Below the pieces are notes generated by a model that ran no database searches, was not told where the DNA came from, and worked only from the letters and a program-made list of their open reading frames with translations. A program made the position numbers and the translations under genes. A stretch of DNA of 64,000 bases, taken from NCBI GenBank assembly GCA_003388505.1, contig QQVO01000060.1, positions 186,001 through 250,000 of the forward strand, in the 5' to 3' direction. This DNA comes from Planctomycetota bacterium. GTDB lineage: Bacteria > Planctomycetota > Planctomycetia > Planctomycetales > Planctomycetaceae. Of this stretch, positions 17,563 through 26,575 are shown one piece after another (the stretch's first letter is position 1; every line of letters begins with the position of its first letter).

Positions 17563-18166
17563 GACAACCTCGTGATGCGTCGATTCCGAATTCTCGAATT
17601 GAGCTGTGCCGGCCTGGCGAACTGTCGCTCCCGGAGACCCGAATCGGAGGCCCTCGCAGGGTCTCCGTTTCCGCGATGCCCCGATTCTCCGTGCGAGACC
17701 AGCACCTGACTGCTTGCCCGTCTCGGAGGCGGCAAGCCGCTGAAAATGCGGCGGGCTTTTAGCAAAACCGGTTCTTCAGCGAAAGATGAGTCTGAGCGCA
17801 AGAAATCTCGAAATTTCCCCGGTGCGGGCGTCGCCAGCAACCCAACCACGCAGCGCACGCAGCCTTGCGTGCATCCCGCTGATCGCGAAGGCGGCCGGCA
17901 CACGCTTCCAGGGTGCGCGACGGGCGAGCGCAAGGTGCAAGGTGGGCGTACACAAGTGGTTACGTTTCGTGAGGTCTGTCGCCGACTGCACGGGAACGCA
18001 CGAGAGCGACCTCCTGTTCTTGGGCACTCAGCAGCCCGTTTCGGGCTGGCGCGATTGTGCCGTTCACGGCGATTGCAACGACCGACACGATCAATCTGAT
18101 TGCCTGCCGGTTGTTCCGCCGATGCTGAATCTGGCGACTCGAAGGGTCGAGACGATCGCGCTGCGC
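17563..18166. other. divergent intergenic region, no gene supported
   Basis: Separates the DUF11 gene (-) from the PAP2 lipoprotein gene (+) and should hold both promoters, but no clear -35/-10 pair stands out. Open frames here have no recognisable protein character. The in-frame extension of the PAP2 gene through this stretch is rejected, because the signal peptide starts only at 18122-18167. Confidence 0.4.
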
Positions 18167-19369
18167 ATGGAAAGATCATCAGCACCATCCACAGAACCGC
18201 TCCCGCGTCGGACGTTCCGCGTCTGGCGGGAGGCGGCGCGCGTCGTCACGGCGGCGATTGTTTGTGTCTCGGCCGTCGGTTGCGCCTCGACCTCGACGTC
18301 GCCCCCCGGCCGGGCAATCGTTCACGCCACGGCTCAGTCCGCAGTCGACGCCGATCGTTCGGCCGCAGAGACCGCCGGCACCGTTTGGGACCGCGTTTCG
18401 AGTTTCAACGACCGGTTCTCGTTCGCTCCACCTCAGCCGGCGGATCATCCTGCGGAACCGCCGTCAAGCGCCTCCCCGTGGGACGGAGCAACCGCGTGGC
18501 GTTCGGTCTGCGCAGACTGGGTATTCAATCCGTCGCAGGCAACGGAGACTCTGGTCAACCTGCCTGGATCCGGTGAAGGCAGACGTGCGACCTCGGAATC
18601 GGCGCTCTTCGCGCCTCAGAACACCGTTCAACTCGTCTCGCATTGTCTTCCCGCTCCCCCGCAGCACATGGCTGAGTTTCGCTTTTCGGATGACCTGCGG
18701 AATTTCGGTCCCACCGTGTGGGCAGACGCGCAAGGGCTCATCAATCAGGAGAACGCGCTGATCCTCGGATTCTCTCTGGCAGCCGCGATCGGGATTCGAC
18801 AGGATCTCGACGGCGACGTCCGGGAAGCAACCGCGGCTGATCCGTTGCAATGGGGTGACGCCAGCCGCGCGCTGGGCAAGCTCGGCGAGGCGCAGTATCA
18901 GGTGCCGGTTCTGTTCGCGGTGTGGGGACACAGCGTTCACGCCAACGATCCTTACGCACACAGCTTCAGTGAAGCGCTGATCAGCGCCTACACCATCAGC
19001 GGGCTGGCGACCCTGGCCGTGAAGGGCGTCACGAACACCGATCGGCCCGATTCCGACTGGAACGACGGACAGTGGGGATTCCCGTCGTTTCACGCCTCCA
19101 GCACGTTCACGATCGCCGCCGTCCTCGAAGAATACTACGGCTGGGACGCTGGTCTCCCCGCCTACGCGCTCGCCGGCCTGATTTCCTGGAGCCGGATCGA
19201 CGAGCGGGACCACGACCTGTCCGACGTCGTCTTCGGCGGAGCGATGGGCTGGCTGATCGGCAAGTCGGTCGCCGGACAGCATCTGCGCAACGACGGACGT
19301 GTGCGGTTCCTGCCGTGGGTGCACCCGTTCGACGGCGCCGCAGGCGTCCGCGTCGACGCCAGCTTCTGA
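18167..19369 (+). CDS. PAP2-family phosphatase, probable lipoprotein
   Basis: About 400 residues. The N-terminus has an Arg-rich start, a hydrophobic helix and a lipobox-like SAVGC (cysteine at about residue 38), so it is probably exported and lipid-anchored. The C-terminal half has the complete three-part phosphatidic-acid-phosphatase signature: KGVTNTDRP (K-x6-R-P), PSFHAS (PSGH type, with Phe for Gly) and SRIDERDHDLSD (SR-x5-H-x3-D). It may dephosphorylate lipid phosphates or act as a haloperoxidase-like vanadate enzyme; the substrate is unknown. ATG at 18122 is an alternative start. The next genes (Hsp20) run towards it. Confidence 0.85.
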   Translation: MERSSAPSTEPLPRRTFRVWREAARVVTAAIVCVSAVGCASTSTSPPGRAIVHATAQSAVDADRSAAETAGTVWDRVSSFNDRFSFAPPQPADHPAEPPSSASPWDGATAWRSVCADWVFNPSQATETLVNLPGSGEGRRATSESALFAPQNTVQLVSHCLPAPPQHMAEFRFSDDLRNFGPTVWADAQGLINQENALILGFSLAAAIGIRQDLDGDVREATAADPLQWGDASRALGKLGEAQYQVPVLFAVWGHSVHANDPYAHSFSEALISAYTISGLATLAVKGVTNTDRPDSDWNDGQWGFPSFHASSTFTIAAVLEEYYGWDAGLPAYALAGLISWSRIDERDHDLSDVVFGGAMGWLIGKSVAGQHLRNDGRVRFLPWVHPFDGAAGVRVDASF

Positions 19370-19385
19370 ACACCGTCCCGAAGTG

Positions 19386-19781
19386 TCACTCGCCGCGGAT
19401 CGGAATACGGCGAGGCTCGCTCTGCGTGACGCGGGGCAACGTCAGTTCGAGCACCCCCTCGCTCAGCTTGGCGGAGGTCTGCTCGTGATTGACCTGATCG
19501 CTCAGGATGAACGACCGCAGAAAATCCCCCACGTGGTACTCCTGATAGATCAGCTTGGCGTCCTTCGGAACCGACGTCGACACCCGGCCGAACAGCGTGA
19601 GCTTGTTGTCCTGGACCTGGAGTTCGAGCGTGTCGACTGAAACTCCCGGAAGATCGGCTCGGAGCACCAGTCCGTCCTGATCCTCATAGATGTCGATCGG
19701 CGGAGTGCAGACCCTTTTCGAGGGCGTTCGCAGGGACGCCGGCGTTGGTCGCCGTTCGGGAGTTGATTTGATTTCGCTCAT
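19386..19781 (-). CDS. small heat-shock protein, Hsp20/alpha-crystallin family
   Basis: 131 residues with a central alpha-crystallin domain: YEDQDGLVLRADLPGVSVDT (about 33-52), LELQVQDNKLTLFGRVS, and the typical end LSEGVLELTLPR (the GVLxLxLP signature). It is an ATP-independent holdase preventing aggregation. Its ATG overlaps the stop of the upstream Hsp20 gene by four bases (19778-19781), so both are made from one message. The two are clearly different in sequence and may form mixed oligomers. Confidence 0.92.
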   Translation of the reverse strand: MSEIKSTPERRPTPASLRTPSKRVCTPPIDIYEDQDGLVLRADLPGVSVDTLELQVQDNKLTLFGRVSTSVPKDAKLIYQEYHVGDFLRSFILSDQVNHEQTSAKLSEGVLELTLPRVTQSEPRRIPIRGE

Positions 19782-20263
19782 TGGCCGGGCGCCTCATTCG
19801 AGCCGGCAGGCGGCTCAGAGTCGACGATCGGAATCTGACGGGCCTGCGACGGGGGCGACTTCGGCAGATGCAGCGTCAGCACGCCGTGGGTGAGTTCGGC
19901 GTGCAGATCGTCTTCCCGAATCCGCTCCGGCAGCGCCAGAACCCGCTCCCACGCGCCGCGCGGCCGCTCACACCGCCGGAAGCGGTCTTCCGGGATCGTC
20001 GCTGCGTCGCTGCGGTCGCCGCGGATCGTGACCATGCCGTCCGCGATGCTGATTTCAACGTCGTCGGCCTTCGTGCCGGGCACCTCGGCCGTGAGGAGAA
20101 ACTCGTCCTCCAGTTCATAGATGTTGACGGGCGGGTACTGCCGGCCGATGCGGACCCCGTCCATGGAGAAGTTGACCGACCGCAACCAGCGGTCCATTTC
20201 GCGTTCCAGATCACGAAACGCGTCGATCGAACTTCCCCACCGAAAGACAGCCATCTCGCTCAC
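19778..20263 (-). CDS. small heat-shock protein, Hsp20/alpha-crystallin family
   Basis: 161 residues, first gene of a two-gene Hsp20 operon. The N-terminus has the usual DAFRDLEREMDRWL helix, then PPVNIYELEDEFLLTAEVPG (about 44-63), an EISIADGMVTIRGDR strand pair, and THGVLTLHLPKS, the GVLxLxLP signature. It is a holdase chaperone. A good Shine-Dalgarno sequence (AGGGGAG) stands about nine bases before the ATG. No CIRCE element or heat-shock sigma box could be recognised upstream, but an AT-rich patch at 20408-20421 could be a -10 region. Confidence 0.93.
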   Translation of the reverse strand: MSEMAVFRWGSSIDAFRDLEREMDRWLRSVNFSMDGVRIGRQYPPVNIYELEDEFLLTAEVPGTKADDVEISIADGMVTIRGDRSDAATIPEDRFRRCERPRGAWERVLALPERIREDDLHAELTHGVLTLHLPKSPPSQARQIPIVDSEPPAGSNEAPGQ

Positions 20264-20672
20264 TCCCCTGCAGTCGATCCGGCCAGAACGACCGAAACAA
20301 AGCCGCCCCCGCCAGCTACGGCAAAGCGTGTGCCGCCGGACCGCCTCAGCCGATCTCGACGACCGGGCGATTGCTGCCGCACATCGTTCAATCGCACAGA
20401 GATGCGGCTATTATTAATTTTCGCTGCCAGATTATGCGGGGCGACATGGCTGCCAGAATGGCAGTGTGTGGCAATTTGCCGGCTGTTGCTGCGGCCAGAC
20501 AGATGTCAGTTGTTGTCCGTTACGCACAACTCGGCTTCAACCTGCCTGATCGGGGTGGTCGTGGGAAGCGTTCGTCCGAAGTCTCACGACTTCGGCTACA
20601 CGACCGGGGCTTCCTTCGCTTCGCTCAGTCCAGCCCCGGCCACCTGGTCGAGATGCGGGCACCAGACAGGTG
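20264..20672. other. gap upstream of hsp20, with duplicated kinase tail and hairpins
   Basis: Holds the probable hsp20 promoter (AT-rich patch near 20408-20421), a small palindrome CTGCCA/TGGCAG near 20452, and on the left side of the kinase a 26-base direct repeat (20495-20520) of the kinase gene's own 3' end (20662-20687). Between them are two perfect 8-bp hairpins, at 20576-20595 and 20604-20639. No gene is seen. Confidence 0.5.
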
Positions 20673-20687
20673 TCAGTTGTTGTCCGT
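20495..20687. repeat. 26-base direct repeat bracketing hairpins at the kinase 3' end
   Basis: Copies at 20495-20520 and 20662-20687 match at 25 of 26 positions. The second covers the last codons and stop of the Ser/Thr kinase gene, so the first is a duplicated tail. The 141 bases between hold two 8-bp hairpins (20576-20595; arms 20604-20611 and 20632-20639). Confidence 0.75.
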
Positions 20688-22118
20688 GTCGGTCAGCCGA
20701 CACTCGACGGCGTCGGCGTGGTTGGCGATCTCCATCACGCTGCGCCGCACCTCCTCCGGATCCACCGTCGACCTGGGATACGTGTCGATCATCACAAAGT
20801 GCGGTTTTCCATCGATGTCTCGCACTGCCAATGCGCCGTGGCACACCGTCGAGTTGAGTCGTAATGCCGACTCCAGATAGTGGGGTTCCGCCGGGCAACA
20901 GACGCTGTAGATTTGAAGCAACCGCTCAGCCGCCGATGCGCCGGTCTGTTCGACCACGACCGTCTGGCGGCGGCCGTCGGGCAGCGCGACAATGAACTCA
21001 TTCGCCTCGCCGCGTCGTCGCCGCTCAATGCCGGGAACGGAACCCAACGCGTCCTGCAGGATCGATTCCAGATCCCGCAGGTGCCCCAGCACGGCTTCGA
21101 GCAGTTGCAGAGCCTCGGTCCCGTTCTGCGGGCGGTTCGCGGGCGCTTTCGCCATCAGCATCCCCACGCACTCCGCCATCTCCAGCGGCACCTGCGGGCA
21201 CAGCTCGCGAACCGAGGGGACGGGATCGTTCGTGACGGCTTCGATCAGGTCGGCCAGGCGAGACCGGGCGTACGGAAGCCGGCGCGTCAGCATCAGAAAC
21301 AGACAGACTCCCATCGCATAGACATCAGCCGCCGGCGTGACGGCCTGCCCGGCGAACAGTTCCGGCGCCATGAAGTTCGGAGTCCCGACCAGTTCGTCGT
21401 GGGGCCCTTCCGCCCTGTCGGCCGCCACCCGCTTCGCCAGGCCGAAATCTCCAATCTTCGGAATCCCGCGATGCGTCAACAGAATGTTGTCCGGTTTCAG
21501 GTCCCGATGCAGAATGTCCGAACGGTGCGCCGCCGCGAGCCCTTCGGCGATCTGAGCCGTGAGAACCATCGCGCGGATCGGCGGGATCGGTCCGGCTTCA
21601 ATCAAATCCTGCAATGAACGGCCGGCCACAAACTCCATTTCCAGAAAGTGATAGTTGTCGTGGCGTCCGACGGCGTGCGTCGTCACGACGTTGGGGTGCA
21701 CGAGCGCCGCCGCCGCCCGTCCTTCGTTCAGAAAACGCCGCAGATAGCCTTCATCCTGAGCGAGCAAGCCAGGCGCGAGTATTTTGACGGCGCAACGCCG
21801 CTCCAGATCGCGGTGGCGGGCCAGATAGACCCAGCCCATCCCCCCTCGGCCCAACAGCGACTCACACTGATAGATCCCGAGTTCGCGGCCGATCAGGCTT
21901 CGCATCTCGCGATCTTCGGCCGAACAGAGGGTCGGGTCGTGTGGCAGATCCCCGGAACCGACTTTCCACAGCAATGTCGGGCAGACCGCCGTCGACCCGC
22001 CGCCGGGAACCAGCGAGACGCCGCACCGCGGACAACCCTCCGAGGCAGTGTCGTGCCGGAACAACTCGTTGCATCCCGGGCAGTAGATGCTCGACTGTTC
22101 TGTTGGGGACGATTGCAT
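20673..22118 (-). CDS. Ser/Thr protein kinase with N-terminal zinc ribbon
   Basis: About 481 residues from ATG at 22118; a TTG at 22148 that overlaps the lexA stop would add ten. The N-terminus has two C-x2-C pairs (YCPGCNELF and GCPRCGVSL), a zinc ribbon. The kinase domain follows with GRGGMGWVYLAR (glycine loop), AVKIL (ATP lysine), HRDLKPDNILL (catalytic loop), DFGLAKR and the activation-segment MAPELF. The last 100 residues are a separate alpha/beta region with no recognised family and no membrane helix, so the enzyme appears cytosolic. It is the second gene of a lexA operon, suggesting a link between DNA-damage response and phosphorylation; the targets are unknown. Confidence 0.88.
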   Translation of the reverse strand: MQSSPTEQSSIYCPGCNELFRHDTASEGCPRCGVSLVPGGGSTAVCPTLLWKVGSGDLPHDPTLCSAEDREMRSLIGRELGIYQCESLLGRGGMGWVYLARHRDLERRCAVKILAPGLLAQDEGYLRRFLNEGRAAAALVHPNVVTTHAVGRHDNYHFLEMEFVAGRSLQDLIEAGPIPPIRAMVLTAQIAEGLAAAHRSDILHRDLKPDNILLTHRGIPKIGDFGLAKRVAADRAEGPHDELVGTPNFMAPELFAGQAVTPAADVYAMGVCLFLMLTRRLPYARSRLADLIEAVTNDPVPSVRELCPQVPLEMAECVGMLMAKAPANRPQNGTEALQLLEAVLGHLRDLESILQDALGSVPGIERRRRGEANEFIVALPDGRRQTVVVEQTGASAAERLLQIYSVCCPAEPHYLESALRLNSTVCHGALAVRDIDGKPHFVMIDTYPRSTVDPEEVRRSVMEIANHADAVECRLTDTDNN

Positions 22119-22144
22119 TCCACGGTCCGTATCGGAACCTGGAC

Positions 22145-22747
22145 TCAATAGCGCCGGATCACCCCGACCAGCACGCCGAGCACTTCCACGTCGTCCGAAT
22201 AGATCGGCTGCATCTCTGCGTTCTCCGGATCGAGGCGGAATCGGTTGCGCTCGCGATGAAACCGCTTGAGGGTCGCATCCCGTCCCTCCACCAGCGCCGC
22301 CACGATTTCGCCGTCGCGGGCGGTCGGTTGCTTGCGAATCACGGCGAAATCACCGTCGGCAATCTGCGCGTCGATCATCGAATCGCCCCGCACCTTGAGG
22401 CAGAAGTGATCGTCATCGCTGAACAGGGGGGCGAAATCGATCCGCTCCATGTCTTCCACCGCCAGCGCCGGAGAGCCGGCTGCAATCTGGCCGGCCAGCG
22501 GCAGGCTGGTGCGTTTGAGTTGCGGCTGGTCGGTCAACTGGATCGCCCGTGACATGTGTTCTTCACGGTTGATCAGCCCCTTCCTCTCGAGCGCCTTCAG
22601 GTGACACATCACGCCGTTCGGCGAACGGATATTGAACGCCTTGCCAATTTCGCGCACCGTGGGGCCGTAGCCGCGGTTGAGGATCTTGTCCTCAATGAAG
22701 TCGTAAATTTCCTGCTGACGGCGAGTGAGCGTGCTTTTCTCTGTCAT
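22145..22747 (-). CDS. lexA: LexA SOS-response repressor
   Basis: 200 residues, the normal size. An N-terminal winged helix (TRRQQEIYDFIEDKI, then GYGPTVREIGKAFNI) is followed by an S24 autoprotease. The self-cleavage bond Ala85-Gly86 lies in LPLAGQIAAG, the nucleophile Ser123 in VRGDSMID and the catalytic Lys161 in DATLKRF. It represses SOS genes until RecA filaments trigger cleavage. It is the first gene of an operon with a Ser/Thr kinase. A 12-base box resembling the GAAC-N4-GTTC operator sits in its own promoter, so autoregulation is likely. Confidence 0.95.
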   Translation of the reverse strand: MTEKSTLTRRQQEIYDFIEDKILNRGYGPTVREIGKAFNIRSPNGVMCHLKALERKGLINREEHMSRAIQLTDQPQLKRTSLPLAGQIAAGSPALAVEDMERIDFAPLFSDDDHFCLKVRGDSMIDAQIADGDFAVIRKQPTARDGEIVAALVEGRDATLKRFHRERNRFRLDPENAEMQPIYSDDVEVLGVLVGVIRRY

Positions 22748-22816
22748 GAGTCGCAGTGCTCCTTCTGGGTGGCGACCTGCTGATTCCTGCTTGACGGATC
22801 TCCCCGCCTGCTACCT

Positions 22817-22853
22817 GAACGAATGTTTTAATATACTTCTGTGCAGTTCGCAA
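22817..22853 (-). promoter_or_regulatory. lexA promoter with SOS-box-like operator
   Basis: On the - strand, TTGCGA (22853-22848), a 17-base spacer and TAAAAC (22830-22825) form a candidate promoter. The -10 overlaps a 12-base box whose plus-strand reading is GAACGAATGTTT (22817-22828), one base off the symmetrical GAAC-RNRY-GTTC operator of Gram-positive-type LexA. This is about 70 bases ahead of the lexA ATG. Confidence 0.55.
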
Positions 22854-23006
22854 CCCTTTCGCAGAGAATCAGAGAAATCGGTGCGCGCAAGACAACCAGC
22901 AGCCGCATCAGGCGTGAAGAGTGGTTCGCTTGCAGGCACGCATCCCGCAGGGCTACGTGCGGATAAAGCAATCGAGCGAACCTGAAAACAGAACTCTGGA
23001 TGGGCA

Positions 23007-24971
23007 TTAAGTGTCCGGCTTGAGGATCAGCATCGCCAGCGGCGGCAATGTCACGTGCACGCTGTGCTGCCGCCCATGCATCGGGACCGGTTCGCTGGCG
23101 CAGCCGCCGACGTTGCCCAGGTTCGAGCCGCCGTAAATCTGCGCGTCGCTGTTGAGAATCTCACGGTAGAACCCGCCGCGCGGAACACCGACGCGATAAC
23201 TCTGCCGGGGAACCGGCGTCATGTTCATTACGACCACCACCACGTCGTTTACGTCTCTTCCGTGCCGGCAGAATGCGTACACGCTGTTGTCGGCGTCATC
23301 GGCCTGAATCCACGAGAAGCCGGCCGATTCGAAATCGAGTTCATGCAGCGCTCGCTCCCGGCGGTTGACGGCGTTCAGGTCGCCGACGTACCGCCGCAGA
23401 CCGTCGTGCTTCTCGAACTCGAGCAGCGACCAGTCCAGTTGCGAATCGTGATTCCACTCGCTCCACTGCCCGAATTCGCCCCCCATGAACAGCAGCGGCT
23501 TTCCGGGAGTCGTGTACTGGTAACCGTATAACAGCCGCAGGTTGGCGAATTTCTGCCAGTAGTCGCCCGGCATCTGTGAGATCAGCGCCCGTTTGCCGTG
23601 CACCACCTCATCATGCGAAAGGGGCAGCACAAAGTTCTCGTGGAAGGCGTAGATCATCCGGAACGAAAGTTCGTTCTGGTGATGCCTGCGGTGAATCGGC
23701 TCGCGCCGCATGTAGTGCAGCGTGTCGTTCATCCACCCCATGTCCCACTTCATTGTGAAGCCGAGACCGCCGCTGTAGACCGGCCGGGAGACCCCGCCCC
23801 AGGAGGTCGACTCTTCCGCCACCATCAGCACGCCGGGATATTCCCCGTGGATCGTCGTGTTCAGATCCTTGAGGAACTGGATCGCTTCCAGGTTTTCGCG
23901 CCCGCCGTGATAGTTGGGAACCCACTCGCCCGAATCGCGGGAATAGTCGAGATACAGCATGGACGCGACCGCATCGACGCGCAGCCCGTCGACGTGGTAC
24001 TGGTCGCACCAGAAGCGAGCGCTCGACAGCAGAAAGCTGCGGACCTCGTTGCGCCCGAAGTTGTAGATGAACGTGTTCCAGTCGGGATGAAAGCCCTGCC
24101 GCGGATCGGAATGCTCAAACAGCGCGGTGCCGTCGAACCGTCCCAGTGCATGCGCATCGGTCGGAAAGTGAGCCGGAACCCAGTCGATCAGCACGCCGAT
24201 CCCATTCTGATGGCAGTGATCGACAAACCAGCGAAATTCGTCCGGACTCCCGTGACGGCTCGTCGGAGCAAAGTATCCGGTCGCCTGATACCCCCACGAC
24301 CCGTCGAAGGGATATTCGGTGATCGGCATCAACTGAATGTGCGAGTAGCCCATTTCCCGCACGTAGTCGACCAGTTGGTCGGCCAGTTCCCGGTAGCTGA
24401 GATAGGTCCGCCCGTCCGTCGGACGCCGCCACGATCCGAGATGCACCTCGTAAATCGAGATCGGCTCGCCGAACCAGTTGGTATTCCGCCGGTGCTCCAT
24501 CCACGCCGCATCGTCCCAGGCGTATTGGTCCAGGTCGTGCACGATCGACGCCGTCTTCGGCGGATGCTCGGCCGCAAAGGCGTAAGGATCGGCTTTCTCG
24601 ATCACCTCGCCCGTCGGGGTGCGAATGCTGTACTTGTATGCTTCACCGGGCCCCATCTCGGGAACGAAGCCGGACCAGATTCCCGTGTCGCTGGAGTTGA
24701 GGTAGAAGCCCCCGTGCCGCCAGCCGTTCCGATCATTCAGGACGCACACCTCGCGGGCATTCGGCGCCCAGACGGCGAAGCGCGTGCCGGCGACTCCCTC
24801 CTGATGCCCGACGTGGGCCCCCATCCAGCGGTACATCGTGCAGTTCAATCCTCGAGACAGCGCGGCGTACTCCCCCGGCGCATCGATCCCGCTGAGATTG
24901 CGAATCGCGAGCGCACCCGCTGGCCGCGTCGGTTTAGGCCTCTCACTCACTGTTGCTTGACGAGGGGACAT
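23007..24971 (-). CDS. glgB: 1,4-alpha-glucan branching enzyme
   Basis: 654 residues from ATG at 24971; a TTG 13 codons earlier is less likely. It makes alpha-1,6 branches in glycogen. A CBM48 domain ([17 protein letters not shown], about 64-80) leads into the GH13 barrel: EVHLGSW, the catalytic nucleophile Asp333 in [12 protein letters not shown], the acid Glu386 in MVAEEST, and the third Asp in [12 protein letters not shown]. The C-terminal beta domain ends with [12 protein letters not shown]. It lacks the extra N-terminal module of the E. coli enzyme. No other glycogen gene is adjacent. Confidence 0.94.
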   Translation of the reverse strand: MSPRQATVSERPKPTRPAGALAIRNLSGIDAPGEYAALSRGLNCTMYRWMGAHVGHQEGVAGTRFAVWAPNAREVCVLNDRNGWRHGGFYLNSSDTGIWSGFVPEMGPGEAYKYSIRTPTGEVIEKADPYAFAAEHPPKTASIVHDLDQYAWDDAAWMEHRRNTNWFGEPISIYEVHLGSWRRPTDGRTYLSYRELADQLVDYVREMGYSHIQLMPITEYPFDGSWGYQATGYFAPTSRHGSPDEFRWFVDHCHQNGIGVLIDWVPAHFPTDAHALGRFDGTALFEHSDPRQGFHPDWNTFIYNFGRNEVRSFLLSSARFWCDQYHVDGLRVDAVASMLYLDYSRDSGEWVPNYHGGRENLEAIQFLKDLNTTIHGEYPGVLMVAEESTSWGGVSRPVYSGGLGFTMKWDMGWMNDTLHYMRREPIHRRHHQNELSFRMIYAFHENFVLPLSHDEVVHGKRALISQMPGDYWQKFANLRLLYGYQYTTPGKPLLFMGGEFGQWSEWNHDSQLDWSLLEFEKHDGLRRYVGDLNAVNRRERALHELDFESAGFSWIQADDADNSVYAFCRHGRDVNDVVVVVMNMTPVPRQSYRVGVPRGGFYREILNSDAQIYGGSNLGNVGGCASEPVPMHGRQHSVHVTLPPLAMLILKPDT

Positions 24972-25155
24972 TGGAAAAAGTCGGGCTGGAAACGTGGTCG
25001 AAACTGACAAGAATGATGTTATCAGCCGCGCAGGTCGCCCTCAACGGGCGCTCCATTCGTCAGATTCGCGGCCGAAACCGCCGTCAACGGCGCACCGCAC
25101 GATCGGTCAATCCGGGCCGTTCAACTCAAAGAGAATCTGGCAGGGAGAACCGACC

Positions 25156-25626
25156 GTGGATCAACCGACGACCGACCAATCCTCCACGCGCGGAATCAGC
25201 GGACGATTCGTCGTCGTCGTCATGCTGGCGTTCAGCGTGGTGGTGGTCGCGGCCATGGCGCTCTACTGGGAGATGTACACCCGCCCGTTCCGCCCGCTCC
25301 AGGACGCCATCGCCGCCGAGTTCCCGGAGTCCGGTCCCCGCGTCATCGGCGGCCGCCACCGGAGTCACGAACCCGGATCCCCCGCCTCGTTGCGGATCAT
25401 CATTCAGGTCGACTTCGATCCGAACGCGGACGAGTTTCGATCGATGGAAACCGCTCAGCGACTGGCGCGTCTCGCCGCGGAACGCGTCGATCTGACGGAA
25501 TACGATGAACTCAACGTTCACCTCGAGCAGCGCGTCGCCGAGAAAGAACTGCGGCAGTGGTCCCTCACGCGGCCGATCGAAGACGGGAATGTTGAGATCG
25601 CCACGTCTCCGCCAGAGGTTGATTGA
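25156..25626 (+). CDS. hypothetical single-pass membrane protein
   Basis: 156 residues from a GTG at 25156, which has a good Shine-Dalgarno sequence (AGGGAG) about eight bases before; the frame is open further upstream but there it overlaps glgB. After a 17-residue polar N-terminus there is one membrane helix (FVVVVMLAFSVVVVAAMALY, about residues 19-38), then a soluble domain with LRIIIQVDFDPNADEF and a helix-rich end. No family is recognised. It diverges from glgB and precedes a MITE-like repeat. Probably real by codon use and start signal; the function is unknown. Confidence 0.65.
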   Translation: MDQPTTDQSSTRGISGRFVVVVMLAFSVVVVAAMALYWEMYTRPFRPLQDAIAAEFPESGPRVIGGRHRSHEPGSPASLRIIIQVDFDPNADEFRSMETAQRLARLAAERVDLTEYDELNVHLEQRVAEKELRQWSLTRPIEDGNVEIATSPPEVD

Positions 25627-25660
25627 ACCGGCGACGCCAACCGGGGGAGGCAATTGAAAG

Positions 25661-25945
25661 CTGTTGTTTACACACAACTCGGCTGCGGCCCTGCGCCGAG
25701 GAACCGGGCCCAGGGGATTCTCGAATGGGACACAGATTTTCACGGATTCAGCGGATCAGCACGGATGTATCCGGGTGTTCCTCAAGAGGCGGCAGCAACG
25801 AGACCGCATCGATTCAGGCGCGCATGGCGTCGACACGCAAGAAAGCAATCAGTGAAAATCGGTCCAATCCGTGGTCATCCGCGTTCCATTCGAACCTCTC
25901 GGAGAGTCACTCGAACGAGGAGCAAGAGTTGTGTGTAAGCGACAG
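25661..25945. mobile_element. MITE-like element, copy B
   Basis: 285 bases with 20-base terminal inverted repeats (25661-25680 and 25926-25945) that match at 18 of 20 positions. It is the reverse-orientation homologue of the element at 14401-14683, readable as similar over the whole length. Inner parts also form an inverted pair (a CGAATGGGACACAG-like segment near 25723 against one near 25895). It is non-coding and no flanking duplication is evident. It fills the gap between the membrane-protein gene and the redoxin gene. Confidence 0.7.
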
Positions 25946-25960
25946 CGATAGGAAGCGGTC

Positions 25961-26563
25961 CTATCGCGGCCACCGTCCGCTGCACAGGGCATCGACCACG
26001 CTCTCCGGGCTCTCTTCCGGAACCGGCGTCCCATCGTCCGTTCCGACCATCCCCGCCCGGTCGACGAGAAACAGCCCGGTTTGCAGGGCGCCCGTCTCCG
26101 GATCGCTCAGCCCCCACTGCCCGTGCACCGCCCCGGTGGACTGATGAACGGGATCGATGTCCGTCAGCAGGGGAAACGGAAACTCGCCCCCCGCACGTTC
26201 GGCCGCGCGACGATTCTCCGCCGGGACGGCCGTACTGATCCCGACCACCTGAACGCCGGCCGCTGCGACATCCTCAATATGCCGCCGCAATCTGACGAGA
26301 TGAGGATCCTCGTCCGCTCCTGTTGCCGCCTCATAAAACACAACAACAAGCCGCGTCCGCCCGAGGTACCTCTCGAACTTCACGAGTTGGTTGTTCTGGT
26401 CGTAGAGTTCGAAGACCGGCGCAAGTTGTCGGCGGACCGGCGGCGGTTGGGAGACCGCGTCCTGTCGATCGGTTTCCCGTCCGAGTCTCCAGGCGACGAG
26501 CAAAGCGATGACCACGGCTGAGACCGGCAGAATCAGAATCCTGTAGCGCGCCACGCCAGCCAT
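25961..26563 (-). CDS. membrane-anchored redoxin-like protein without active-site cysteine
   Basis: 200 residues. A membrane helix (ILILPVSAVVIALLVAWRLG, about 9-28) is followed by a peroxiredoxin/AhpC-TSA-like fold: LAPVFELYDQNNQLVKFERY, RLVVVFYEAATGADEDPH, VQVVGIST, and LTDIDPVHQSTGAVHG. Where peroxiredoxins carry the peroxidatic cysteine after the FY strand there is only AATGADED. The single cysteine in the protein lies ten or so residues from the C-terminus. It is therefore unlikely to be a classical peroxidase and may be a structural or binding paralogue. It is downstream of the Gfo/Idh gene by 12 bases and probably in the same operon. Confidence 0.78.
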   Translation of the reverse strand: MAGVARYRILILPVSAVVIALLVAWRLGRETDRQDAVSQPPPVRRQLAPVFELYDQNNQLVKFERYLGRTRLVVVFYEAATGADEDPHLVRLRRHIEDVAAAGVQVVGISTAVPAENRRAAERAGGEFPFPLLTDIDPVHQSTGAVHGQWGLSDPETGALQTGLFLVDRAGMVGTDDGTPVPEESPESVVDALCSGRWPR

Positions 26564-26575
26564 CCACGAAGATGT

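Noticed and set aside
17786-18166. N-terminal extension of the PAP2 gene by 127 codons
   Set aside because: The extension is Arg/Cys-rich without homology, and it would bury the lipoprotein signal that starts at 18122 or 18167.
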